DNA of 64,000 nucleotides from Acetobacter lambici (GTDB lineage Bacteria; Pseudomonadota; Alphaproteobacteria; Acetobacterales; Acetobacteraceae), in the NCBI RefSeq assembly GCF_011516885.1, contig NZ_WOTD01000007.1, positions 49,310 through 113,309 on the forward strand, written 5' to 3'. Shown piece by piece: positions 25,946 through 34,130 of this stretch (position 1 is the stretch's first letter; each line of letters opens with the position of its first letter). Under the pieces are notes generated by a model, which made no database searches, was not told the DNA's origin, and saw only the letters and a program-made list of their open reading frames with translations. The position numbers and the translations under genes are program-made.

Positions 25946-28594
25946 ATGAGACGCTGCCTTCTTCCCATTGCCCTGCTTCTGTCCTGCTCTGCCATGACAA
26001 CCGTGGCCGATGCGGCGCGGCGCACCCATGCGCCCCGCACCAGCCAGGCCGCCCCCCCCAAGGGTACGGGGCTTAACGCAGCTACCGCAGCAGCAGCGGG
26101 TGCCGCAGCCGCTACGGCAGGTGCTGCCGCCGCCGGTGCCAGTGCGGCAGTTCCCGCGCCAACTGACCCCAGTACGGCAGCGGACGCCGATCTGCTCAAG
26201 GGCCTGCCCGCACCGTGGAAAGCTACCGTGCTGGATGTGCCGCTCTCCCCGCCAGCTCCCCCCCCAACACCGGCAGGCAAACCGCGCAAACCGGGGCAGA
26301 AGGCGGGACAGCCCACCAATTCTGGCGCCAATGTAGCCGGGAGTGGCTCTGGCCCCATTAACGTGCCCGCGACATCACCCAACCGCGTGCTTATTCCCGT
26401 ATCCCCCCGCATGGGGCTGGCCGCGTTCCGTAGCGGCGACAGCTTTGTGATCGTGGTGGATAATGCCGAACCCATGGACACCAGCGCCCTGCGCGGGGAT
26501 GGCATTTTTTCCACCCTTACGGTCACAACGCTGCCCGGTGCCACCTTGTTGCAGATCAAACTGCCCGACACGCGCGAATTCTTCCTGTCCCAGCAGGCGG
26601 AAGGCTGGGTGCTGGGTGACAAACCCCCACCGGGCAATGTTTATGGTGACCGGCGCGTGATCAACCCGATCGTGGCGGATGGGGGTATTCTCTACCCCAT
26701 GCGCAAGCCCGGTCGTGTGCTGAGCATTGCGGACCCCGCATCGGGCAAAAAGCTGTTTGTGGGCACCTCCACCACGGATGATGGGGGTATTCTCTCCTTC
26801 CGTCATGGTGATGGGTATGACATCTGGCCCACGACCGAAGGCGTGGTGGTGGCCGCGACCTCCCCCGATGTGGGGCTACGCGCAACCCCCGAGGGCGCGT
26901 TGCTGACCTCGGCCGAAAGCCCGCTCCCCGACAGCAAGGTGGCCGTGTACGCCAACACGGTCGATCTGGACTGGCTGGGTCTGCAAAAACTGCCTGATGA
27001 CCAGTTGGAGGCCCGGCTGCACAAGGCCCTGCTGGCCGCAGCCGATTCCGACCCCGCCCAGCGCTTTGCCGCCCGGCTGGAGGAGGCCCGCGCAGCCTTT
27101 GGCGTTGGCGCTTTTCTCGAAGCCCGCGGTATTCTGACCGTGGCACTTGAGGATGACCCCGAGGAGGCCGTGCGGCCGGAGGTCAGCTTTTTGCTGGCTG
27201 CATCCGAACTGCTGAGTGGCAACATGGATGGCGCGTTCCTGCTCGAAGGCCCATGGCCTGATAACGAGCAGCGGGCTACCCAGCTCTGGCGTGGCCTGTA
27301 CCTTGCCGCCAAGGGCGGGCACGAGGCCGAGGCCGCTCACCTGCTGGCGCGTGACTTCACCCGGCTGGACAATTACCCAACCAGCGTGCGCAGCGTGCTG
27401 CTGCCGTTTGCCGCCGAGCAGATTGGCCGTTACGGCGGGGCAGAAGACCTGAGCGTTCTGGACAAGCTGCCCGCAGGGTCTGCTTACAAGCTGGCAACCG
27501 CCTTCCGCGACCTGCGGACAAGCAAGCGCGCACAGGCGTATGACGCGTTTAACGCGCTCTCGGTCGATCCGGACCCCGTGGTGGCGGAAAAGGCGCTGGA
27601 GCAGAAAATCTCGCTCGACATGTCCGATGGCAAGCTGACCCCGGTCGCGGCGGCGGAAATGTTCAATGGCCTTATGCCCGATGCCCGTCTGGCCGGGCGG
27701 GAGGCCACGGTGCGGCTGTTGCAGGCCGATGCCTACATGCGCGCCCGCAAATGGCCCGAGGCGCTGGCCACGCTGGATATGGTCAAGGACACGCCTGAAC
27801 AGGTGTCCGAGCCTGTGCTGTCGCCCATGCTGTTCCAGACCCTTGCCGCCGTGGCGTCAGAAGTGGTCAAGGATACGGACCGCGATGCCATTCTGCATGG
27901 CGCGGCCATGTTGCGCGCCCACCTGTCTGCCCTGCAACCGGGCACCAAAAAGGGCGAAATCCTGATGGCTTACGGCAAAATGCTGTTGGGCCTTGGTCTG
28001 GCGGATGAGGCGCAGCAGGCGTTCTCCGATGCCGTGCCCATGCTGGATTCGCCCGAACTCAAGGCGCTGGCGGGGCAGGGGCTGGCCGAATCCTATATTG
28101 CGCTCAAGGACCTTGCCGGCGCGACCGACGTCCTCCAGCGCACCGATGACCCCGATCTGCCGGAGGACATGAAGGCCTCCCGCCGCCGCCTGCAAGCCCG
28201 GATCACGCTGGCCAAAGGCGACCAGACAGCCGCTCTGGGCCTGCTGAACGGGGACAGTTTTTCCGACTCGCTGGACATGGCCGCCCGTATTCATGAAAGC
28301 CGGGGCGAATGGCCCGCCGCCGTGGCCAATGTGCGCAAAATGGCCGAGGCGGACATTCCCCCCCAAGGCCCGCTGAGTGCCGCCCAGCAGACACTTGCCC
28401 TGCGTCTGGCCTCCGATGCCTCTCAGGCGTCGGATGCGCAAACGCTGGCATGGCTGGCCCAGCTTGTGGGCGATCGCAGCATGGATGGTGAGAGCGGGCG
28501 TGTGTTCCGCCTGCTCACACAGGTGGGGGGGCCAAAACCCACAGCCAGCCAGCCAGCGGCCCAGACCGCAACACCAGCCCCCGCCAATCCCTGA
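25946..28594 (+). CDS. Large secreted protein with TPR-like helical repeats
   Basis: The product from ATG 25946 has about 882 residues. Residues 1-24 are a signal peptide (MRRCLLPIALLLSCSAMTTV, cleavage near ADAA), followed by a 110-residue Ala/Pro/Gly-rich linker. Residues 150-330 look beta-rich. From about 340 to 860 the sequence is a series of helix pairs with TPR-like Ala/Leu/Gly spacing (for example AFGVGAFLEARGILTVALED). It should be periplasmic or envelope-bound. Similar TPR proteins occur in flagellar loci of acetic acid bacteria and relatives, but no function is known to me. The frame opens upstream at GTG 25922, which would precede the signal peptide by eight residues. Confidence 0.6.
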   Translation: MRRCLLPIALLLSCSAMTTVADAARRTHAPRTSQAAPPKGTGLNAATAAAAGAAAATAGAAAAGASAAVPAPTDPSTAADADLLKGLPAPWKATVLDVPLSPPAPPPTPAGKPRKPGQKAGQPTNSGANVAGSGSGPINVPATSPNRVLIPVSPRMGLAAFRSGDSFVIVVDNAEPMDTSALRGDGIFSTLTVTTLPGATLLQIKLPDTREFFLSQQAEGWVLGDKPPPGNVYGDRRVINPIVADGGILYPMRKPGRVLSIADPASGKKLFVGTSTTDDGGILSFRHGDGYDIWPTTEGVVVAATSPDVGLRATPEGALLTSAESPLPDSKVAVYANTVDLDWLGLQKLPDDQLEARLHKALLAAADSDPAQRFAARLEEARAAFGVGAFLEARGILTVALEDDPEEAVRPEVSFLLAASELLSGNMDGAFLLEGPWPDNEQRATQLWRGLYLAAKGGHEAEAAHLLARDFTRLDNYPTSVRSVLLPFAAEQIGRYGGAEDLSVLDKLPAGSAYKLATAFRDLRTSKRAQAYDAFNALSVDPDPVVAEKALEQKISLDMSDGKLTPVAAAEMFNGLMPDARLAGREATVRLLQADAYMRARKWPEALATLDMVKDTPEQVSEPVLSPMLFQTLAAVASEVVKDTDRDAILHGAAMLRAHLSALQPGTKKGEILMAYGKMLLGLGLADEAQQAFSDAVPMLDSPELKALAGQGLAESYIALKDLAGATDVLQRTDDPDLPEDMKASRRRLQARITLAKGDQTAALGLLNGDSFSDSLDMAARIHESRGEWPAAVANVRKMAEADIPPQGPLSAAQQTLALRLASDASQASDAQTLAWLAQLVGDRSMDGESGRVFRLLTQVGGPKPTASQPAAQTATPAPANP

Positions 28595-28643
28595 GTTTTG
28601 GCCTGCGCGGCGGGGCTAGTCCCCTTCCGCTCCGGGCGGGCTG

Positions 28644-29435
28644 TTAGCCCCCCAGTATAAACTGCACCCAGTGCGGCAGGGCCGGGCTGTTGCGGAGCAA
28701 AAACACCGCCAGCAGCCCAACAGCACAGGGCAGTGCCGTGGGGTAGCGCCAGATGGGGCGCGTGCTGGCCCCTATGGCGGCCTGCACCATGGGGGTGTGG
28801 GTGGTGCGCCGGACCGTGCGCACAGCCCATAAGCCACCCCCTGCAAGCAGCATAAACGCCCATAATCCGCCCAGCCCCACCCATGCTCCGCACGCGCAAA
28901 GCAGCAGCACATCGGGCGTGGACATAAAATTGCCCCGCCGTGTAATGGACAGGCCAAGCAGGCCCGCCCCACCCAGTAGCCAGCCCCCACAGGCCCCCGC
29001 AATGGCGCTGCCCGCATGGCCCAGCCCAAAACCCGCCAGCAGGCCGCAAAACAGCATGGGCATGAGCAGGGCATTGGGGAGCCAGCCTTCGCGCCGGTCA
29101 AACTGCACCAGTGCGTTGGCAAGGGTCAGGGCCAGCCCGTCGGCCAGTGCGACTGAGGGCGGGGTATAAATCAGCAGTGTGAGCGTACAGGCCGCAACCA
29201 GCAGGCAGCCAGCCATCAGCTCGTGCCGCTGCTGTTGTGTGGGTGGGTGTTCCCTATGGGGGCGCACCCCGGTGGCCACGGGTAGCCAGTGCAGCAGCAC
29301 CGAACAGACCCGGACAGAGGCAGGGAACAGCAGGGCAATGCACACACCCGCAAGGGCGGCGGGGGTGGTGCGGGCCAGCAGGCTCCACGCCAGCATGGCA
29401 AGTGTTGCTACGAGCTGGAGGGTTGTATCCGTCAT
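28644..29435 (-). CDS. Prepilin peptidase-like (A24) membrane protein, altered catalytic region
   Basis: The product has about seven membrane helices in 263 residues from ATG 29435; the open frame extends to 29534. One loop reads FDRREGWLPNALL, matching the first Asp region (D...LPN) of A24 leader peptidases. The second reads FMSTPDVLLLCACGAWVG, where the family normally has GMGD(V/I)KLL..LGAWLG. The second Asp is present but the GxGD glycine context is lost. It may be a CpaA-type peptidase or an inactive relative. No pilin gene is seen nearby. It is convergent with the secreted TPR protein. Confidence 0.55.
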   Translation of the reverse strand: MTDTTLQLVATLAMLAWSLLARTTPAALAGVCIALLFPASVRVCSVLLHWLPVATGVRPHREHPPTQQQRHELMAGCLLVAACTLTLLIYTPPSVALADGLALTLANALVQFDRREGWLPNALLMPMLFCGLLAGFGLGHAGSAIAGACGGWLLGGAGLLGLSITRRGNFMSTPDVLLLCACGAWVGLGGLWAFMLLAGGGLWAVRTVRRTTHTPMVQAAIGASTRPIWRYPTALPCAVGLLAVFLLRNSPALPHWVQFILGG

Positions 29436-29677
29436 CCTGAGTGTGCGCATGCTCTGCTCGCTGTGGCAAAGGGCATGGTCCGTGCCATGTCCGGGTTCTG
29501 CCATAGCGCTGTGCCGGGGCTGTGTCATGGGCAATCCCGCGCGGGCGGGGGGGTGGGGCTAACAAATCTGTGGTAATCGGGGGGAAGGAGCGCTATTCAT
29601 GGTCAAGCTGCCGTGAACAGAGGTATCCATACCCATTCATACGGCACCGCATACAATACAAGGGAGCTGGCATTTTC

Positions 29678-30094
29678 ATGCTGGAGGCACTGTCATCCCA
29701 GACCGCGCTGACCCATAGCGGGACTGACCTGTTTTCATTGGCTGAGCGGCGCATGCAGTGGCTGGAGTCGCGCCAGTCTGTTCTGGCGGGCAACGTGGCC
29801 AACGCCAATACGCCGGGTTATGTGTCCAAGGATGTTACGCCGTTTTCGGGCGTATTGCAGGACCAGATGACCATGGCCATGGTGCAGACCGAACCGGGGC
29901 ACATGGCCGGGCCGGGCAATACCGCGCGCGCGCGCAAGACCACGGGCGGCACCACATCCATAGACGGCAACGAGGTCCGGCTGGAAGATGAACTGGGCAA
30001 AATAGCCGACACCAACGACCAGCAGCGTTTTGCCACCACGGTTTACACCCGTTACATGGGCATGTTCTCCACCGCGCTTGGCACCAGTTCGTAA
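29678..30094 (+). CDS. flgB: Flagellar basal-body rod protein FlgB
   Basis: The 138-residue product matches FlgB: LAERRMQWLESRQSVLAGN, then the rod signature NVANANTPGYVSKDVTPF, and a C-terminal helical end (DTNDQQRFATTVYTRYMGMF). FlgB forms part of the proximal rod. The ATG at 29678 has GGGAG about 11 bases upstream; the open frame continues to 29522 but the extra residues are unlike the family. It is followed 15 bases later by flgC. Confidence 0.93.
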   Translation: MLEALSSQTALTHSGTDLFSLAERRMQWLESRQSVLAGNVANANTPGYVSKDVTPFSGVLQDQMTMAMVQTEPGHMAGPGNTARARKTTGGTTSIDGNEVRLEDELGKIADTNDQQRFATTVYTRYMGMFSTALGTSS

Positions 30095-30109
30095 GGACGG
30101 AAGCAGCAG

Positions 30110-30517
30110 ATGGATTTTACCAACACCATTGGCATATCCGCCGACGGCATGCGCACGCAGGCCGAACGCCTGCGCGTATCGGCCGAAAACCTTGCCAACA
30201 AGGATACAACCGGTTCCACCCCCGGAGCCGACCCTTACCGCCGCAAGACCATTACCTTCCAGACCACTCTGGATCAGGCTACGGGTGCGTCCAGCGTTAA
30301 GGTCAAATCCATTGGACAGGACCACACGCCGTTTGAAACACGCTACGATCCCTCCCACCCCGCAGCTGACGCCAAGGGCTATGTGAAGGTGCCGAACGTG
30401 AACACCATGGTCGAAATTATGGATACGCATGACGCCCAGCATTCGTACGAAGCGAATCTGAACACCATGCAGATCACCCGCTCCATGCTGACGCGCACCA
30501 TCAATCTGATGAAATAA
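30110..30517 (+). CDS. flgC: Flagellar basal-body rod protein FlgC
   Basis: The 135-residue product has the family pattern of the proximal-rod protein FlgC. This comprises an N-terminus around GISADGMRTQAERLRVSAEN, LANKDTTGSTPGADPYRRK, the conserved GYVKVPNVNTMVEIMD and the C-terminal helix SYEANLNTMQITRSMLTRTI. An AAGGACGGAAG ribosome site precedes it. fliE, which often follows flgC, is located 6 kb away on the other strand here. Confidence 0.96.
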   Translation: MDFTNTIGISADGMRTQAERLRVSAENLANKDTTGSTPGADPYRRKTITFQTTLDQATGASSVKVKSIGQDHTPFETRYDPSHPAADAKGYVKVPNVNTMVEIMDTHDAQHSYEANLNTMQITRSMLTRTINLMK

Positions 30518-30624
30518 AGTCGGCCAGCAGAATATTTGAGTGTTTTGTCTAGCCCAGTGCTTTGCACGGTTATGGTCTGTGGCACTTTGTATTTGATCTG
30601 CCCCGGCCATAGCCGAGTATTAAC

Positions 30625-31806
30625 ATGACATCTTTTGGTTTATCCCCGCTCCTGCGGCAGGCTTTGCAGGGGCGTGATATTACGCATTACCGGGCGGAAC
30701 TGCTGCAAAAGGCGGCCGCAAACCCGGATGCGCAAACCCTGCTCGATCTGGCTCTGATCATGCAGCTGACATTTGAGCCCGAACAGGCCGAAAGGTTTTT
30801 GGCTGAAGCGTTAAAGCTGCAACAGACCTTCAACCTTGCCCAAGGGGGCAAGGACGCCCTGCGTCTGCTGGTGATTAAAACCCCCGGAGACCTGACCGAC
30901 AACACCCCCATTGAATGTATTCTGGAAAACGCACCCGTACATATGGACGTGGTGTATGCTGGCCCCGGCCTTGCATGGCCCCAGACACTTCCCCCCCATG
31001 ATCTTGTGTTTGTGGCCGTGGGCGAGGGAGACACCCATAACGCCGTGCTGGCGGAACTGGCAAAGGTTCTGGCGCACAGCACAACGCCGGTGCTGAACAA
31101 ACCCCAGTATATTCCGCAATTGTCGCGTTTGGCCGCATTTGACCTGCTGCATGGTGTGCCGGGCTTGCAAATGGCGCAAACCTACCGGGTGGAGCGTACC
31201 GTGCTGGAACGCCTGAGTACTGGGCAAGGCACGCTGGAAGCTCTGGGGCTTAATCTGGTCTATCCGTTTATTGTGCGCCCGCTTGGGCTGCATGGCGGCA
31301 TTGGCCTGTGCAAAATAGACCAGCCCCAAGACCTTGCGGCCTATCTGGCCCAGAATGGGGCGGAACTGTTTTTTGTCGCCAACTTCATCAACTACGCATC
31401 CGATGACCAGCTTTATCGCAAGTACCGCGTTGTGCTGGTGGAGGGCCGGGCCTATCTGGCGCATATGGGCATTTCCTCCCACTGGATGGTGCATTACCCC
31501 TACCGGGAAATGAAGGAATTTGCCTCCCGCCGGGCGGAAGAGGCCCACGCCATGCTCCACTTTGATCAGGAGTTTGGCCAGCGGCACGCCGCCGCCCTGA
31601 GCGGGATGTATGATGCCGTAAAGCTGGATTACTTTGGCTTTGACTGTGCGGAAACAACGGACGGCAAACTACTGGTGTTTGAACTGTCCAACGCGCTGAT
31701 CATCCATGCCTGTGATGATGCTGCGGTTTTTCCCTACAAAATTCCCCAGATGCACAAAATTTTTGCGGCGTTTTATACCATGCTGCAACGCAAGGTGACG
31801 GCGTAA
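30625..31806 (+). CDS. ATP-grasp protein with an N-terminal helical repeat region
   Basis: The 393-residue protein begins with about 90 helical residues resembling a TPR-type module (TLLDLALIMQLTFEPEQAER). It continues with a RimK-like preATP-grasp domain (VVYAGPGLAW; HDLVFVAVGEGDTHNA) and an ATP-grasp core: NLVYPFIVRPLGLHGGIGL is the Lys/Arg and Gly-rich ATP loop, and KLDYFGFDCAETTDGKLLVF with FELSNA is the metal-binding end. Such enzymes join a carboxylate to an amine via acylphosphate, but the substrate is unknown. It lies between flgC and flagellin and could act on a flagellar or cell-wall component. No signal peptide is seen. Confidence 0.65.
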   Translation: MTSFGLSPLLRQALQGRDITHYRAELLQKAAANPDAQTLLDLALIMQLTFEPEQAERFLAEALKLQQTFNLAQGGKDALRLLVIKTPGDLTDNTPIECILENAPVHMDVVYAGPGLAWPQTLPPHDLVFVAVGEGDTHNAVLAELAKVLAHSTTPVLNKPQYIPQLSRLAAFDLLHGVPGLQMAQTYRVERTVLERLSTGQGTLEALGLNLVYPFIVRPLGLHGGIGLCKIDQPQDLAAYLAQNGAELFFVANFINYASDDQLYRKYRVVLVEGRAYLAHMGISSHWMVHYPYREMKEFASRRAEEAHAMLHFDQEFGQRHAAALSGMYDAVKLDYFGFDCAETTDGKLLVFELSNALIIHACDDAAVFPYKIPQMHKIFAAFYTMLQRKVTA

Positions 31807-32000
31807 GCTACGCGCTTATGCCGGGGCGGGTTGTTCCAGTCCGGTATTCCACCCAGCCCGGACGGGGCCGCAGGTAAAAATTAACCAACATTTTGGCGTA
31901 TAGGGTGCCGTTCCTCCCGCAGGGGAGGGCGGTTCTGCGCATTTTGGGGGTGGGGTTTGCCGTGGCAGTCTTGCAGAGGGCCGCCGGATATGGCGCATCA

Positions 32001-32108
32001 GCCTCGGTAGCCTCGGTAGCCTCGGTAGCCTCGGTAGCCTCGGTAGCCTCGGTAGCCTCGGTAGCCTCGGTAGCCTCGGTAGCCTCGGTAGCCTCGGTAG
32101 TCTCGGTT
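32001..32108. repeat. Minisatellite: 11 perfect copies of a 9-bp unit plus one imperfect
   Basis: The unit GCCTCGGTA is repeated head to tail 11 times (32001-32099), followed by one copy with three changes (32100-32108). Being a multiple of three, it reads as A-S-V repeats in one frame and Y-R-G in the opposite strand, but no convincing gene contains it. There are no spacers, so it is not a CRISPR array. Copy number is likely to vary between strains. Confidence 0.95.
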
Positions 32109-32169
32109 AGTGGCCGGAATGTGTTGCTGTTGTGCGCCAGACCGTGGTCTGTGCCAGTCCCGACAACGC

Positions 32170-32199
32170 AAAAAAATACCCCCGGCTTTCGCCGAGGGC
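32170..32199 (-). terminator. Intrinsic terminator of the flagellin gene
   Basis: On the minus strand GCCCTCGGC pairs with GCCGGGGGT (two G-U pairs) around a GAAA tetraloop. It is followed by a T tract corresponding to the A run at 32170-32176. It lies 27 bases after the flagellin stop. Confidence 0.85.
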
Positions 32200-32225
32200 A
32201 TTTTTCGTCGACTGTATCAGTAAGA

Positions 32226-33173
32226 TTACTGGAACAGGGACAGGATGTTCTGGGACTGACCGTTGGCGATCGAGAGGGACTTGATGGCCAGGGACTGCTT
32301 GGTCTGCAGGGAGGTCAGCTTTGCGCTTTCTGAGGACATGTCAGCATCGGTCAGGGCGCCAACACCGGAGGTCAGGTTGTCAGCAACGCTCAGGCCGAAC
32401 GTGCTCATGTTGGCAATGTTCTTGGTGTTCTGACCCAGGGAGGACGTGACGTTGGTCATAGCCGTAATAGCGGCCTGAACCGATGCAATGGCGGTGGTCA
32501 GGCTGAAGCTGCTGCCTGCGCCAGCGTAGCTGCCGATCCTGACGCCGCCGGACAGGAAGGCGTTAGCCGTTGCAAGGCCGTTTTTGTCGCCAATGGCAAG
32601 ACCCAGAACTTCGGACAGGGAGTGCTTGGCTGTGCCTTTCATGCTGCTCGATGTTGCCAGGGCGAACAGGTTGTCAACAGTTGCCGTGCTGCCCTGCAGG
32701 CCCGTAACGTAGGTCAGGCTGGTTGCTGTAATGGCAAGGCTGCGGGCGGTTGCGCCGACGAGCAGGTTCACGCCGTTGGTGGTGGCGTTCTGAGCAATGG
32801 TGTCGATCTGCTTCAGGTAGCCGTTGATTTCGGTGTTGATCTGGCTCAGCGAGGTGGTGCTGCCGGTGTTGTTACCAATGGTGGTCACAGCGGCCTGCAC
32901 TTCGGCCAGAACGGAAAGGATCTGGTTGGCTGCACTGTTGGTGGAGCTGACAACGGAGGAAGCGAAGGACAGGCCGTCGTTCACTGCGCCCTGACCGGAG
33001 ATGTTGCCATTCATCTGAGAAGCAATGCCGAAAACAGCCGGGCTGTCGGAAGCGTTGGCAACTTTTTTACCGGTGGAAACGGCGTTTTCGGTGGCGCTCA
33101 GTGCAGTCTGGGTTGCGTTCAGGGTTTCCAGAGCAACCATTGCGGAGGTGTTGGTGTTAATAGAAAGGCTCAC
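32226..33173 (-). CDS. fliC: Flagellin
   Basis: The 315-residue product has the conserved flagellin N-terminus (SLSINTNTSAMVALETLNAT, then STGKKVANASDSPAVFGIAS) and C-terminus (ADMSSESAKLTSLQTKQSLA, ending NILSLFQ). The central region is short, so it consists mainly of the D0/D1 domains with a small Ser/Thr/Gly-rich insert that could carry O-linked glycans. The frame opens at GTG, with GGAG placed 8 bases upstream and no nearby ATG. A strong terminator follows. The pse genes 3-9 kb away may supply its glycan. Confidence 0.93.
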   Translation of the reverse strand: MSLSINTNTSAMVALETLNATQTALSATENAVSTGKKVANASDSPAVFGIASQMNGNISGQGAVNDGLSFASSVVSSTNSAANQILSVLAEVQAAVTTIGNNTGSTTSLSQINTEINGYLKQIDTIAQNATTNGVNLLVGATARSLAITATSLTYVTGLQGSTATVDNLFALATSSSMKGTAKHSLSEVLGLAIGDKNGLATANAFLSGGVRIGSYAGAGSSFSLTTAIASVQAAITAMTNVTSSLGQNTKNIANMSTFGLSVADNLTSGVGALTDADMSSESAKLTSLQTKQSLAIKSLSIANGQSQNILSLFQ

Positions 33174-33382
33174 GTTGTGATCTCCATTTCGATTGGGCTA
33201 ATGCCCGTGTTCAATGCTGAATAAACCCCCGAACGGCTAAGAGAAGGTTAACGCGATCATTTTTTTTTGACTGCCGGATAAAAAAATCCATGGCGGCAAA
33301 AAAAGCGGGGTTATGCGTTGTGTTTTTAAAAGAAAAAATGGCGGTTTTTAGCCGTTTTTTGTGACCTCTCTTTGCGGGGCAC

Positions 33383-33415
33383 AAAAAAGCCTCCACCCGG
33401 AAGGGAGGAGGCTTT
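33383..33415 (-). terminator. Intrinsic terminator of the fliL-fliM-DUF6468 genes
   Basis: AAAGCCTCC (33386-33394) pairs with GGAGGCTTT (33407-33415), and an inner CCC-GGAA-GGG hairpin sits in the loop. On the minus strand a T run follows, given by the A run 33383-33388. It separates the fliM group from flagellin. The rest of the gap 33174-33467 holds the flagellin leader and promoter, for which no clear consensus was found. Confidence 0.85.
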
Positions 33416-33467
33416 GGTCTTCATCCAATGGAACCTTGGCCAATATGGTTAATATGGCCGTTAACCG

Positions 33468-34130
33468 TTAAGCACTTTCGCGGTCGGGGGGAGCGTCCTG
33501 CGTTTTGCCCAGAGCGCGCAGGTAAGGCCGCTCCTTGGTCAGTGTTGCGGGCATTGGCATGTCCAGCGTGTCGGCAAACTGGGTTTTGGGCGGGGCGTCC
33601 TGTGCCTGCTGCGCGTGTTCGGCGGCAAGGGCTGCGGCACTGCTGGCAGCGGTTGCACTCTCCAGCGCGGACTGCACAAGCTGCTGGGCCGTCTGCTGCG
33701 CGCTCTGGCTGGCCTGTTGCAGCTTTTCCAGTGTTTCCTCAATAGCCAGTCGTGCGGCTTCGGCCTGTTCGATCAGGCTTTCCATCCGCCGTTCCTGCGA
33801 GGGCACCTGTGTGAGGGCCGCATCCAGCCTGTCCGCTACCGAATCGGCCTTGGTTGCCATATCATCCAGCTCGGTGCCGGTGACCTTGGCCTGCTCGATC
33901 ATGCGGCTGAGCGGGCGACCGCTGACTTCCCCGGCCACGCGCAGCTTGTCCACGCCTTCTTCGGCCTGTTTCACGCTGCTTTCGAGCTTGTCCACCAGGT
34001 CGAGCAGGCTGGTGCGGTCGCGTTTGAGGTTGCCCAGCACCCGGCCCAGATAAAAGCTGTAGATAATGCCGAGGAACAGAAAGACGGAGAGCGTGATCTC
34101 AATGATCATCTGGATCTGTGTGAACATCAT
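33468..34130 (-). CDS. DUF6468-type flagellar-locus membrane protein
   Basis: The 220-residue protein has one N-terminal membrane helix (IIEITLSVFLFLGIIYSFYL). A cytoplasmic segment follows (GNLKRDRTSLLDLVDKLESS, then SVKQAEEGVDKLRVAGE) and a long Ala/Gln/Glu coiled coil to about residue 175. This matches the DUF6468 proteins next to fliM in alphaproteobacteria, whose role is not known. The start codon overlaps the fliM stop (ATGA), so translation is coupled. The C-terminus is Pro-rich and disordered. Confidence 0.7.
   Translation of the reverse strand: MMFTQIQMIIEITLSVFLFLGIIYSFYLGRVLGNLKRDRTSLLDLVDKLESSVKQAEEGVDKLRVAGEVSGRPLSRMIEQAKVTGTELDDMATKADSVADRLDAALTQVPSQERRMESLIEQAEAARLAIEETLEKLQQASQSAQQTAQQLVQSALESATAASSAAALAAEHAQQAQDAPPKTQFADTLDMPMPATLTKERPYLRALGKTQDAPPDRESA

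Larger units (their letters stand above)
31807..32225. other. Intergenic region with minisatellite and flagellin terminator
   Basis: This 419-base gap lies between the convergent ATP-grasp and flagellin genes. It contains the 9-bp minisatellite at 32001-32108 and the flagellin terminator at 32170-32199. A plus-strand frame (31893-32333) covers it but runs into the flagellin gene and is judged not to be a gene. Confidence 0.6.

Noticed and set aside
32001..32108. Possible CRISPR array
   Set aside because: Units are 9 bp with no spacers, and no cas genes are present.
31893..32333. Plus-strand frame containing the A-S-V repeats
   Set aside because: It is open only because the 9-bp repeat keeps frame; it runs through the flagellin terminator into the flagellin gene and has no credible start region.
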